Positions 21,277 to 28,685 of a DNA stretch of 39,615 nt are shown here, piece after piece. The position numbers were made by a program, and so were the translations under genes. Each line of letters starts with the position of its first letter. Positions within the stretch are counted from its first letter, which is position 1. Origin of the DNA: Ramlibacter sp. (lineage in GTDB: Bacteria > Pseudomonadota > Gammaproteobacteria > Burkholderiales > Burkholderiaceae_C); the NCBI GenBank assembly GCA_028292245.1, contig JAQGMS010000232.1, positions 1-39,615 of the forward strand, in the 5' to 3' direction. Under the pieces are notes generated by a model. The model was given only the letters and a program-made list of their open reading frames with translations. It was not told the origin of the DNA and searched no databases.

Positions 21277-21305
21277 CGTGCTTGGGGCGCGGGGATAATC
21301 CCCCG

Positions 21306-22040
21306 ATGTCCTCCCCCAAAGTACTGTTCGGATTCCACGCCGTCGGCGTGCGCCTGAAGACCGCGCCCCAATCCATCATCGAGATCTACGCCGACCCGTC
21401 CCGGAAGGATGCGCGGATGCGGCAGTTCCTGGACCGCGCCAATGAGGCCGGCGCCCGCTTGATCGAGGCCGACGGCATGCGGTTGGCCAAGTTGGCCGGC
21501 AGCCACGGCCACCAGGGCGTCGCGGCGCGCGTGCATCCGCTGCCGGCTTTGAACTCGCTGGACGACCTGCTGGACGGCATCAAGGAGCCGCCCTTGCTGC
21601 TGGTGCTGGACGGCGTCACCGATCCCCACAACCTGGGCGCCTGCCTGCGAGTGGCCGACGGCGCGGGAGCCCACGCCGTGATCGCGCCGAAAGATCATGC
21701 CGCGGGGATCAACGCCACGGTGGCGAAGGTGGCTAGCGGCGCGGCCGAAACCATTCCGTACTTCATGGTCACCAACCTGGCCCGCACCCTGGGCGAGCTG
21801 AAGGAGCGCAGCATCTGGTGCATCGGGACCAGCGACGACGCGCCCCGGACGATCTACCAGGCCGACCTGAAAGGGCCGGTGGCGCTGGTGCTGGGGGCGG
21901 AAGGAGCCGGCATGCGCCAATTGACGCGCAAGACCTGCGACGAACTGGTGGGCATCCCGATGCGCGGCGCCGTGGAAAGCCTGAACGTCTCGGTGGCCAG
22001 CGGCGTGTGCCTGTACGAGGCGCTGCGGCAAAGAACATGA
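21306..22040 (+). CDS. rlmB: 23S rRNA Gm2251 2'-O-methyltransferase RlmB
   Basis: SPOUT-family enzyme methylating the ribose of G2251 in the ribosomal P loop. The 244-residue protein has the N-terminal substrate-binding domain beginning VLFGFHAVGVRL and the SpoU motifs: DGVTDPHNLGACLR (motif 1), VLGAEGAGMRQLT (motif 2) and IPMRGAVESLNVSVA (motif 3, knot). The ATG at 21306 begins the family-typical N-terminus 29 bases after the ABC gene. The sirtuin follows after 7 bases, so they may share a message. Confidence 0.95.
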   Translation: MSSPKVLFGFHAVGVRLKTAPQSIIEIYADPSRKDARMRQFLDRANEAGARLIEADGMRLAKLAGSHGHQGVAARVHPLPALNSLDDLLDGIKEPPLLLVLDGVTDPHNLGACLRVADGAGAHAVIAPKDHAAGINATVAKVASGAAETIPYFMVTNLARTLGELKERSIWCIGTSDDAPRTIYQADLKGPVALVLGAEGAGMRQLTRKTCDELVGIPMRGAVESLNVSVASGVCLYEALRQRT

Positions 22041-22047
22041 ACGCGCC

Positions 22048-22764
22048 ATGACCCAAGAGGTCCATGCCTGGCTGCGCGCGGCCAAGCGCATCGCCGTGCT
22101 CACCGGGGCGGGCATGAGCGCCGAATCGGGCGTGCCGACCTTTCGCGACGCGCAGACTGGGCTTTGGGCGCAGTTCGATCCCATGCAATTGGCAACGGAG
22201 GAAGCCTTCCGCGCGAACCCGTCGATGGTGTGGGGCTGGTACGCCTTTCGCCGCGAGATGATTGCCCAGGTCGACCCCAACGCGGGGCATCTCGCGCTCG
22301 CGGCCTTCGCGCAGCGCCACCCCGGCCGGCTGACGCTGATCACGCAGAACGTCGACGGTCTGCACCAGCGAGCGGGCAGCGCCGGCGTCCTGGCCCTGCA
22401 CGGCAACATCTTGGAAGACAAGTGGCTGGACATCCCAAAGCCCTGTTGCGACGCCGATTCGGCCGCGGCAGGCAACCCTCCCTATTGCAGCGGCTGCGGC
22501 AACATGCTGCGCCCGGCGGTCGTGTGGTTCGGCGAAGCGTTGCCGCTGCAAGCACTGGACGCGGCCCAAGCAGCGGCGCGCGAGTGCGATCTGATGCTCG
22601 TGGTGGGCACATCGGGCGTGGTCTATCCGGCTGCCGGCCTGGCGCGCACCGCGGCGGGCAAGGTGGTCATCATCAATCCCGGGCCCACCGAACTCGACGA
22701 CGCAGCCGATGCCGTGCTGCGCGGCAAGGCGGCGCAACTGCTGCCGCAACTTTTGGAGGATTGA
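22048..22764 (+). CDS. NAD-dependent protein deacylase (sirtuin, CobB-type)
   Basis: Removes acyl groups from lysines using NAD. The 238-residue protein has the NAD motif GAGMSAESGVPTFRD (20-34), TQNVDGLH and the catalytic His118 in ALHGN. Tyr65 and Arg68 in WYAFRRE match the Tyr-x-x-Arg pair that binds succinyl and malonyl groups in class III sirtuins, so desuccinylase activity is likely alongside deacetylation. The zinc site is irregular: Cys133-Cys134 are adjacent, not spaced CxxC, while the second pair Cys147/Cys150 is normal. It lies between rlmB and a lipoprotein gene, with 4 bases to the latter. Confidence 0.93.
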   Translation: MTQEVHAWLRAAKRIAVLTGAGMSAESGVPTFRDAQTGLWAQFDPMQLATEEAFRANPSMVWGWYAFRREMIAQVDPNAGHLALAAFAQRHPGRLTLITQNVDGLHQRAGSAGVLALHGNILEDKWLDIPKPCCDADSAAAGNPPYCSGCGNMLRPAVVWFGEALPLQALDAAQAAARECDLMLVVGTSGVVYPAAGLARTAAGKVVIINPGPTELDDAADAVLRGKAAQLLPQLLED

Positions 22765-22768
22765 AGCC

Positions 22769-23128
22769 ATGCGTGACCTGAAATCTTTGGCGGGCCCGGC
22801 GATTGCCGCGACCGCGGCGGCGGCAGTCCTTGTCCTGGGCTCGTGCACGCAGGAGCAGCAGAACAAGATCAGCCGCGACATCCAGAACTGGACCGGCACG
22901 AACGGCGTGATGGAAGTCTATGCCGGCGACAAGCTGGTGCGGCGCTTCCTGAAAGTGGACAAGGTCAGCACCGCGCTGGGCACCGACGACAAGCAGCCGC
23001 GCGCATACCGCTATGGCTACGGTATCCTGGACGAAAACCTGAACTTCATCGCCGACCCGGGCGAGAAGAAGGTGTATTTCGAAGTGAGCGACTTCAGCAA
23101 CTACGTGTTCTTCGAGAATCCGCATTGA
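22769..23128 (+). CDS. Small predicted lipoprotein
   Basis: A 119-residue protein with a basic start (MRDLK), a hydrophobic segment and a lipobox-like VLGSC (Cys27), followed by a mature part of about 93 residues. The mature part looks beta-rich, with recurring aromatic residues (RYGYGILDENLNF; KVYFEVSDFSNYVFFENPH). I do not recognise a named family. The ATG at 22769 has GGAGGA at 22755-22760, 8 bases upstream; an earlier in-frame ATG at 22709 would overlap the sirtuin gene and displace the signal. Probable co-transcription with the sirtuin. Function unknown. Confidence 0.75.
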   Translation: MRDLKSLAGPAIAATAAAAVLVLGSCTQEQQNKISRDIQNWTGTNGVMEVYAGDKLVRRFLKVDKVSTALGTDDKQPRAYRYGYGILDENLNFIADPGEKKVYFEVSDFSNYVFFENPH

Positions 23129-23309
23129 GACTGGCCTGGATGCCAGTGTGAACGCTCGATCCGTCACGGCGAGCTGACCTGAAAGCTGGCGATTGGTGAA
23201 CACTGAATGCCGCCAACAGAGTTTTTTGCCGCCTGCACGGCCACTCACAAGACCGAGATCGGCACATGATTGACCAGACATACATTGACAGGCTCCGCCG
23301 GAGGCCCCA

Positions 23310-23513
23310 CTGACCACGTCATCGCTTCTTTGGGGCGTGCTGTTCGGCTCCGTCGGCCTGGGCTATTTCGTGTACGGCAAGAGGCAGAAGGCGGTTGTGC
23401 CGCTCGTCTGCGGCCTGGTCCTGATGGTCTTCCCCTATTTCGTCTCCAATACGGTTGCGATGGTGGTGCTGGGTCTGGTGTTCATCGCCATCCCGTACTT
23501 CTTCCGAAAATAA
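23310..23513 (+). CDS. Small two-to-three-helix membrane protein with apparent CTG start
   Basis: The frame from CTG 23310 to TAA 23513 gives 67 residues: TTSSLLWGVLFGSVGLGYFV, then a basic loop YGKRQK, then two more hydrophobic stretches ending PYFFRK. The YGKRQKAVVPLVCGL block is familiar from small conserved membrane proteins of Burkholderiales. An in-frame TGA at 23286-23288 blocks upstream extension, and no ATG, GTG or TTG lies between it and GTG 23337. GGAGG (23300-23304) sits 5 bases before the CTG, ideal for initiation there. GTG 23337 has no good ribosome site and would remove the first nine residues, cutting into helix 1. Function unknown. Confidence 0.65.
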   Translation: MTTSSLLWGVLFGSVGLGYFVYGKRQKAVVPLVCGLVLMVFPYFVSNTVAMVVLGLVFIAIPYFFRK

Positions 23514-23567
23514 GCGGCTGCGCGGCCCGTTGTAGCATCGCGCAATGGCATCCAACAGGAATTGATC

Positions 23568-24014
23568 ATGTCCACCAACACCGTCCGCCTTCACCGAGTC
23601 ATCCGCGCCAAACCGGAGCGGATCTACCGCGCCTTCCTCGACGCCGATGCGATGGCCAAGTGGCTGCCGCCGAACGGCTTCACCGGCAAGGTCCACCAGA
23701 TGGACGCCAAGGTCGGTGGCAGCTGGCGGATGTCGTTCACCAACTTCACGAGCGGCCACAGCCACTCGTTCGGCGGCAAGTACCTCGAGCTGGTGGCCAA
23801 TGAACGCCTGCGGTATACGTCCGTGTTCGACGACCCGAACTTGCCGGGAGAGATGCAGACCACCGTTTCGCTGAGGCAGACCGCCTTCGGAACCGAAATG
23901 AACGTCGAGCAGGAAGGCATCCCAGCGGTCATCCCCGTGGAGGCGTGCTATCTCGGCTGGCAGGAGTCGCTGGTGCTGCTCATCAAGCTGGTCGAAGCCG
24001 AGGTTCCCAACTAG
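23568..24014 (+). CDS. SRPBCC (AHSA1-type) domain protein
   Basis: A 148-residue START-like hydrophobic-pocket protein. The pattern VIRAKPERIYRAFLDADAMAKWLPP near the N-terminus and the C-terminal GWQESLVLLIKLVEAE helix are typical of the AHSA1/SRPBCC group, members of which bind small hydrophobic ligands or occur with ArsR regulators. The ATG at 23568 has AGGA 7 bases upstream (23557-23560). It opens a packed run of nine + strand genes, but no regulator sits beside it here, in contrast to the second SRPBCC gene at 36891. Confidence 0.85.
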   Translation: MSTNTVRLHRVIRAKPERIYRAFLDADAMAKWLPPNGFTGKVHQMDAKVGGSWRMSFTNFTSGHSHSFGGKYLELVANERLRYTSVFDDPNLPGEMQTTVSLRQTAFGTEMNVEQEGIPAVIPVEACYLGWQESLVLLIKLVEAEVPN

Positions 24015-24032
24015 CGGCGCGGCGCAGGCAAG

Positions 24033-24434
24033 ATGTTTTCCCACATTTCAGTGAGCGTCGGTGACTTCGACCGCGCATTCGGTTTTTACTCGGCGCTGAT
24101 GGAGTGTCTCGGCGTCGAGCTTCGTTTCTGCCAGCGGGACAAGCCATGGGCCGGCTGGCACAGCGCGGGACGGGCGCGCCCCTTGTTCGTGATCTGCCGG
24201 CCTTTCGACGGACAACCCCATGATCCGGGCAACGGGCAGATGGTTGCCTTCATGGCGGCAGACCGGGCGCGAGTCCGCCTGGCCTATCAAACCGCACTTG
24301 CGCACGGCGGCCGGGATGAAGGTGCGCCGGGTCCGCGACCTCATTACCACGCGGACTACTATGGCGCGTACTTTCGCGATCCGGACGGCAACAAGATCTG
24401 CGTTGCCTGTCACACGGCGGACCGCGATGCCTGA
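24033..24434 (+). CDS. VOC-family (glyoxalase/bleomycin-resistance fold) protein
   Basis: A 133-residue vicinal-oxygen-chelate domain: FSHISVSVGDFDRAFGFYSALMECLG at the start and YGAYFRDPDGNKICVACH at the end are the two family landmarks. A metal-binding His at position 4 and a Glu/His equivalent near the C-terminus would be expected in active members; His4 is present. Substrate unknown; relatives act in detoxification of aldehydes, antibiotics or aromatic ring cleavage. The 3' end overlaps the next gene by 8 bases. Confidence 0.85.
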   Translation: MFSHISVSVGDFDRAFGFYSALMECLGVELRFCQRDKPWAGWHSAGRARPLFVICRPFDGQPHDPGNGQMVAFMAADRARVRLAYQTALAHGGRDEGAPGPRPHYHADYYGAYFRDPDGNKICVACHTADRDA

Positions 24435-24858
24435 GCGGGTCTTCGTCTTCGGGACCTTGAAGGAGGGCTTTCCGAATTTCGCCACGAACAAGGGGGCGCG
24501 TGTTCCTGGTGACTTCATCACGGTGGAGCGGTTTCCGCTGTACCTCGTGGGCGAGCGGTTCTCGCCGTGGCTCATCGCGGCCCCGGGCACGGGCCACCAG
24601 GTCGCCGGCCAGGTGTTCGAGGTCGACCCGGCCGCGCTGGCGCGGATGGATGCGCTGGAGCGAATCCACGAAGCGGATGGGTATCGGCGGATTCCGGTCG
24701 ACGTGGTGGCCCGCGCAACACCCGCAGGTCCGCGGCTCAGCGTCTTCGCATATGTGAAGCCCAGCGACCAGCTGGCCATGTCCGAGGTACGCCTCGGACC
24801 GCTTGCCGAATACACGGCCGAGCATGCGGCGCTGTACACGAAACGTGCTTTGACGTAA
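24427..24858 (+). CDS. Gamma-glutamylcyclotransferase-like (AIG2/GGCT) protein
   Basis: A 143-residue protein with the family N-terminal motif FVFGTLKEG (usual form YGTLK) and the acidic segment ARMDALERIHEADGYRR, where Glu78 is the probable catalytic acid by analogy with the LDxxEG motif. Family members cyclise gamma-glutamyl amines or dipeptides to 5-oxoproline and act in glutathione turnover. It overlaps the VOC gene by 8 bases and precedes a GFA-domain gene; both families have glutathione links, which makes a thiol-metabolism role plausible (inference). Confidence 0.82.
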   Translation: MPERVFVFGTLKEGFPNFATNKGARVPGDFITVERFPLYLVGERFSPWLIAAPGTGHQVAGQVFEVDPAALARMDALERIHEADGYRRIPVDVVARATPAGPRLSVFAYVKPSDQLAMSEVRLGPLAEYTAEHAALYTKRALT

Positions 24859-24899
24859 CTGCCGCATCCGGTCAAGAATATCGGACCAAGGCCACCATC

Positions 24900-25295
24900 A
24901 TGACCACACGCGTCGCCTCCTGCAGCTGCGGACAGCTCACCGCAACCACCACCCAAGAGCCGGTTCGAGTGTCGGTATGCCATTGCCTTGCCTGTCAGCG
25001 CCGCACCGGCAGCGTGTTCGGCGCGCAGGCGCGCTTTCGCAAGGAGGGCGTCACCATTCGCGGCAATTCGAAGCAGTACGTGCGCACGGGCGACGCGGGC
25101 AGCACCATCGCGTTCAATTTCTGCCCGGCCTGCGGGGCGACGGTGCACTACACGCTCGAAGGCCGGGAGGAGGCCGTTGCCATCCCGGTAGGCGCCTTTG
25201 CCGACCCCGGTTTCCCGGCGCCTTCGTTTTCGGTGTACGAGGAGCGCATGCACGCCTGGGTGGGCCTGCCCGATGGCGTCGAGCACATGGCGTGA
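24900..25295 (+). CDS. GFA (CENP-V/GFA) domain zinc protein, copy 1
   Basis: A 131-residue protein with the complete cysteine pattern of the GFA fold: SCSCGQL, then CHCLACQRRTGSVFG, then CPACGATV, giving the structural and catalytic zinc sites. The founding member was described as glutathione-dependent formaldehyde-activating, but most homologues have no proven reaction. The ATG at 24900 lies 41 bases after the GGCT-like gene. A GNAT gene starts 15 bases downstream. This is one of three GFA genes in the window (others at 26725 and 35275), and they are clearly different sequences. Confidence 0.88.
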   Translation: MTTRVASCSCGQLTATTTQEPVRVSVCHCLACQRRTGSVFGAQARFRKEGVTIRGNSKQYVRTGDAGSTIAFNFCPACGATVHYTLEGREEAVAIPVGAFADPGFPAPSFSVYEERMHAWVGLPDGVEHMA

Positions 25296-25310
25296 TGGCG
25301 GGCGAGGTCG

Positions 25311-25814
25311 ATGACGACCCTCGTCCGCCTCGTGCCCATCGCACTTTCCGATGAAGCGGAATTCCTCGCGGCCGTGGCGCACAGCCGCAAATTGCATCGG
25401 CCATGGGTTTCGCCACCGACGGCGCCCGCCGAATTCCGGACGCTCGTCGAGCCGGCGCAAGGCCCGGCGAACTCGACCTTTGTGGTGCGGCACGAGAGCA
25501 CCCATGCGCTGGTCGGCTTCATCAACATCAGCAACATCATCAGAGGGTCCTTTCACAGCGCCTTTCTCGGCTACTACGCTTTCGCCGGGCATGAGCGGCA
25601 AGGGCTGATGCGCGCCGGCCTGGCGCTTGCAATCCGCACGGCGTTTGCCGAGTTGAAGCTGCACCGGCTGGAAGCCAACATCCAGCCGGAAAATCTCGCA
25701 TCGATCGCCCTGGTCCGCTCCTGCGGCTTCGCGTTGGAAGGCTATTCGCCGCGCTACCTCAAGATCCGCGGCCGTTGGCGCGACCACGAGCGCTGGGCGA
25801 TACTGGCGCGCTGA
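25311..25814 (+). CDS. GNAT N-acetyltransferase, RimJ-like
   Basis: A 167-residue GNAT of the RimJ/RimL type. Landmarks are the central strand LVGFINISNIIRG, the acetyl-CoA region around YYAFAGHERQGLMRAGL, where the usual Q/RxxGxG loop is modified to GHERQGLM, and the closing pattern HRLEANIQPENLASIALVRSCGF. Closest in layout to ribosomal-protein alanine acetyltransferases, but the substrate cannot be read. The stop shares its last base with the start of the next GNAT (TGATG), so the two are coupled. Confidence 0.87.
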   Translation: MTTLVRLVPIALSDEAEFLAAVAHSRKLHRPWVSPPTAPAEFRTLVEPAQGPANSTFVVRHESTHALVGFINISNIIRGSFHSAFLGYYAFAGHERQGLMRAGLALAIRTAFAELKLHRLEANIQPENLASIALVRSCGFALEGYSPRYLKIRGRWRDHERWAILAR

Positions 25815-26317
25815 TGGAAAAACCGATGCTCACGCTGGAGCCGCAGATGGCCGCGCATGCCGGCGAGATGTTCGCCCTGCTCAGCGACCCGGCCATCTAC
25901 GAACACGAAAACGAGCCGCCGGTTTCGCTCGACTGGCTGCGCGACCGGTTTGCCAGGCTGGAATCCCGCCAGTCGCCCGACGGCCGCCAGCTCTGGCTCA
26001 ATTGGGTGATCCGCCTGCCTTCCTCGGAGCTCGCCGGCTATGTTCAGGCAACGGTGCACCCCGGCGGGCGGGCAGCCATTGCCTACGTGCTTGCCAGCCG
26101 GTATTGGGGCCGCGGGTTGGCGCGCCGGGCGGTCGAGGCTATGCTGGGCGAATTGGGGAAGCGCTACCAGGTCGGCACGTTGTCGGCCGTCCTCAAGCGC
26201 GCGAATGTCCGGTCGCTGCGCCTGCTGGAGCGGCTCGGTTTTGCCCTGGCGACACCCGAACTGCATGCGGCGCTGGAAGCCGAACCCGATGAAATACTGA
26301 TGATCCGCGACCTGTAA
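25814..26317 (+). CDS. GNAT N-acetyltransferase, second copy
   Basis: A 167-residue GNAT with LAGYVQATVHPGGRAAIAYVL, the acetyl-CoA-binding loop SRYWGRGLARRAVEAML (intact R-G-x-G/A-type) and the C-terminal ANVRSLRLLERLGFALA. It is not a recent duplicate of the preceding GNAT: the sequences differ throughout and it keeps a more canonical CoA loop. The ATG at 25814 overlaps the previous stop by one base. The thioesterase gene begins 9 bases later. Substrate unknown. Confidence 0.85.
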   Translation: MEKPMLTLEPQMAAHAGEMFALLSDPAIYEHENEPPVSLDWLRDRFARLESRQSPDGRQLWLNWVIRLPSSELAGYVQATVHPGGRAAIAYVLASRYWGRGLARRAVEAMLGELGKRYQVGTLSAVLKRANVRSLRLLERLGFALATPELHAALEAEPDEILMIRDL

Positions 26318-26326
26318 GGAGACACC

Positions 26327-26725
26327 ATGCTTTCCGTCGAATCCATCCAGCAGCTGCTGGACCCGCTGTTTCCCGGCCTGATCGGCGTGCGGGTGGTGGA
26401 GCTCGCACCGGAACGCGTGCTGGCCGAACTCACGGTGCGGCCCGATCTCTGCACCACCGGCGGCATCCTGCACGGCGGCGCGTACATGGCCTTTGCCGAC
26501 ACGCTGGGCGCCATCGGCACGGTGCTCAACATGCCGGAAGGCAAGCGCACCACCACGACCGACTCGAGCACCAAGTTCATCAGCGCGGCCAAGGTCAACA
26601 CGACCATCGTGGGTGAGTGCACGGCGCTGCATCGCGGCCGCACGACGATGGTCTGGCAGACCGCCATCAAGTCCGCCGAAGGCAAGCTTTGCGCGGTGGT
26701 GACGCAAACCCAACTGGTGCTGTGA
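26327..26725 (+). CDS. PaaI-type hotdog thioesterase
   Basis: A 132-residue hotdog-fold protein with the motif ILHGGAYMAFADTLG (residues 47-61), which contains the HGG and the catalytic acid typical of PaaI/YdiI-like acyl-CoA thioesterases, and a DSSTKFISAA strand. Possible substrates are phenylacetyl-CoA-type or benzoyl-type thioesters. The ATG follows AGGAGA (26317-26322). The stop overlaps the start of the second GFA gene by one base. Confidence 0.88.
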   Translation: MLSVESIQQLLDPLFPGLIGVRVVELAPERVLAELTVRPDLCTTGGILHGGAYMAFADTLGAIGTVLNMPEGKRTTTTDSSTKFISAAKVNTTIVGECTALHRGRTTMVWQTAIKSAEGKLCAVVTQTQLVL

Positions 26726-27129
26726 TGGGCCCCTCCGTTGCGCGCGGCGGCTGTCTTTGCGGCGGCGTTTCATTCACCGCCGGCCTGCCGTCCAAATGGG
26801 TCGCGCATTGCCACTGCACGCGCTGCCGGCGCGCGCATGGCAGCGCTTTCGTCACCTGGGTCAGCGTGGGTGCGGCGCAGGTCGAGATCGACGATCCGTC
26901 GCAGTTGCTGCGCTGGTACGAAGCGCCGGAGGGCGGCAGCCGCGGTTTCTGCTCGAAGTGCGGCAGCCCGATGTTCTTCAAGGCGCCGGCCTGGCCCGGC
27001 GAGCTGCACATCGCGCGGGCCCTGTTTGTCGACCCGGTCGACCGGGAACCCCAGGTGCACGCGTACTACGACACCCACGTCGACTGGGCGCCGGTGGGCG
27101 ACGATCTGCCGCGCAAGCCGGCGCCTTGA
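26725..27129 (+). CDS. GFA (CENP-V/GFA) domain zinc protein, copy 2
   Basis: A 134-residue protein with the full GFA cysteine set: GGCLCGGV, then HCHCTRCRRAHGSAF, then CSKCGSPMF. The sequence differs clearly from the copy at 24900, so this is an old paralogue. It starts on the TGATG junction with the thioesterase. Reaction unknown. The next gene, encoding a membrane protein, begins 11 bases after its stop. Confidence 0.88.
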   Translation: MGPSVARGGCLCGGVSFTAGLPSKWVAHCHCTRCRRAHGSAFVTWVSVGAAQVEIDDPSQLLRWYEAPEGGSRGFCSKCGSPMFFKAPAWPGELHIARALFVDPVDREPQVHAYYDTHVDWAPVGDDLPRKPAP

Positions 27130-27140
27130 GTCCGCAACCC

Positions 27141-27485
27141 ATGTACGAATCGAAATCAGAACCGCTGCTGACGCCCGCGCAGTTCCTGCGGCGGCTTTCG
27201 CTGCACGCGGCCTTCGCGCTGGCGTTGCTGGTGGGCTCGCTGGGGATCGGGATGGCGGGCTACCACTTGCTGGAGAACCTGCCCTGGCTGGACGCATTCC
27301 TGAATGCGTCCATGCTGCTCGGCGGCATGGGGCCGGTGAATCCGCCGCAGAGCCCGGGCGGCAAATTGTTCGCGGGCCTGTATGCGCTTTACGCGGGCCT
27401 GGTGTTCCTGGTCACGGTCGCGCTCGTGTTCTCGCCGATCGTGCATCGCCTGATGCACAGGTTCCACTGGCGCCAGGACAGCTGA
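27141..27485 (+). CDS. Two-helix membrane protein resembling a K+ channel pore module without the filter
   Basis: A 114-residue protein. A first membrane helix (about 22-45) leads to an amphipathic pore-helix-like segment (LPWLDAFLNASMLLGG, 47-62), a loop (GMGPVNPPQSPGG) and a second helix (about 77-100) introduced by GKLFAGLY. In Ion_trans_2 potassium channels the same order is pore helix, TVGYGD, then P-T-x-x-GKxF and the inner helix; here LGGMGPVNP replaces the filter. The resemblance is my reading of the pattern and needs a profile search. ATG 27141 was chosen; TTG 27126 is also possible. It ends exactly where the convergent chromate transporter gene ends. Confidence 0.7.
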   Translation: MYESKSEPLLTPAQFLRRLSLHAAFALALLVGSLGIGMAGYHLLENLPWLDAFLNASMLLGGMGPVNPPQSPGGKLFAGLYALYAGLVFLVTVALVFSPIVHRLMHRFHWRQDS

Positions 27486-28058
27486 CTATACCCAGCCGTT
27501 CCACCCCAGCACCGCGCCGGCGCCCAGCAGCCACAGCAAGTGCAGCCTGGTGCGCCACACCACCATCGCCGTGACGATGGCCACCAGCCAGATCGGCCAG
27601 TTGCGCGCGGCGTAGTTGCTGCCCGTCGCCAGGATCCAGCCGGTGGAAACCAGCAGCGCGATCACGATGGGCGCCATTCCCTGCTTGAAGGCGCGCACGG
27701 CACGCAGCTCGCGATTCACGTGACCCCAGCGCGCGGCCAGGTAGGTGAGCGTGGTGCTGGGGATCATGATCCCCGTCATGGTCACCAGCATGCCCACGAA
27801 GGCAGTGGGCAGGCCGCCCGCGTTCAGGCCGACATTCCAGCCGAGCAGCGCGATGAAAAGGACGTTCGGCCCGGGCGCGGATTGCGCGATGGCGATGGAG
27901 GCGCTGAACTGCGGGTCGGTCAGCCAGCCCGTTTCCTTGACCAGGTAGCGGTGCATGTCCGGCGCCGTGGTGATGGCGCCGCCGATGGAGAGCAGCGACA
28001 GCGACAGGTAGTGCATGAAGAGGGCGAACCAGTCGGCGCCGGACATCGTGATGCTCAT
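27486..28058 (-). CDS. Chromate transporter, short-chain CHR subunit B
   Basis: A 190-residue single-domain CHR protein with about six hydrophobic segments. Hallmarks are LSIGGAITTAPDMHRYLVKE and AQSAPGPNVLF, the APGP motif of the CHR family. Short CHR proteins come in adjacent pairs that act together to export chromate or related oxyanions. The ATG at 28058 overlaps the stop of its partner by four bases (ATGA). The stop abuts the stop of the + strand gene to the left with no spacer. Confidence 0.88.
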   Translation of the reverse strand: MSITMSGADWFALFMHYLSLSLLSIGGAITTAPDMHRYLVKETGWLTDPQFSASIAIAQSAPGPNVLFIALLGWNVGLNAGGLPTAFVGMLVTMTGIMIPSTTLTYLAARWGHVNRELRAVRAFKQGMAPIVIALLVSTGWILATGSNYAARNWPIWLVAIVTAMVVWRTRLHLLWLLGAGAVLGWNGWV

Positions 28059-28660
28059 GTCCCCGCCTTCCCGATCTTGCGGTAGGTCAGCACGCACGAC
28101 AGCCCGCCCAGCCCGAACAGCACGAACGCCAGCGGCCAGCGCAGGATGACGATGCCCGCGAAGGTGGCGGTGCCCAATGCAATGCAAGCCGGAACGCCCA
28201 GGGGATGCCGCCTGAGCGCGCTCATCAACTTCAGGCCGGTGGCCGTGATCAGCCCTGCCGCCACCGCACCCATGCCGCGCAAGGCGCCGGCGACTTGGGG
28301 GTTGTCCGCGAATTGCGCATAGATCAGTGCCAGGCCCAGCACCACCAGCAGCGGAACGGCCAGCATGCCCGCCAACGCGACCATCGCACCGCGCAGGCCG
28401 AAATAGCGGTCGCCGATCATCAGGGACAGGTTCACCACGTTGGGGCCGGGCATGATCTGCGCGACGGCCCAGTCCTCCACGAACTCCTCGCGCGTCATCC
28501 AGCGCTTCTTCTCGACCAGTTCGTGCTGCACCACGGCCAGCACGCCGCCAAAGCCCTGCAAGGCCAGCAGCGTGAACGAGAAGAACAGGTCGGAAAGGGA
28601 GTTGGGCTGAGGCCTTCTTTCGGCTGGCACCTCGGTGGGCGCCTCGGGCGATTCAGTCAT
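28055..28660 (-). CDS. Chromate transporter, short-chain CHR subunit A
   Basis: A 201-residue CHR protein; first of the pair. FGGVLAVVQHELVEKKRWMTREEF and AQIMPGPNVVN carry the family motif. A charged N-terminus of about 25 residues (MTESPEAPTEV...) precedes the first helix. In-frame ATGs further upstream exist (for example at 28682), but the chosen start at 28660 is closest to family length; no strong ribosome site is visible at either. Only 25 bases separate it from the EamA gene upstream on the same strand, so it may be read from that transcript. Whether the substrate is chromate, or sulfate-like anions in this organism, is unknown. Confidence 0.87.
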   Translation of the reverse strand: MTESPEAPTEVPAERRPQPNSLSDLFFSFTLLALQGFGGVLAVVQHELVEKKRWMTREEFVEDWAVAQIMPGPNVVNLSLMIGDRYFGLRGAMVALAGMLAVPLLVVLGLALIYAQFADNPQVAGALRGMGAVAAGLITATGLKLMSALRRHPLGVPACIALGTATFAGIVILRWPLAFVLFGLGGLSCVLTYRKIGKAGT

Positions 28661-28685
28661 GCGGCGATTATCGTCCCGCATCCTT

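Noticed and set aside
23190-23226. Possible terminator before a run of six Ts after the lipoprotein gene
   Set aside because: The only stem (GGCG/CGCC) is 4 bp and ends several bases before the T run, so it is too weak to claim.
25311-26317. Recent tandem duplication of GNAT genes
   Set aside because: The two proteins share only fold-level similarity and differ in the CoA loop, so they are old or unrelated members of the superfamily.
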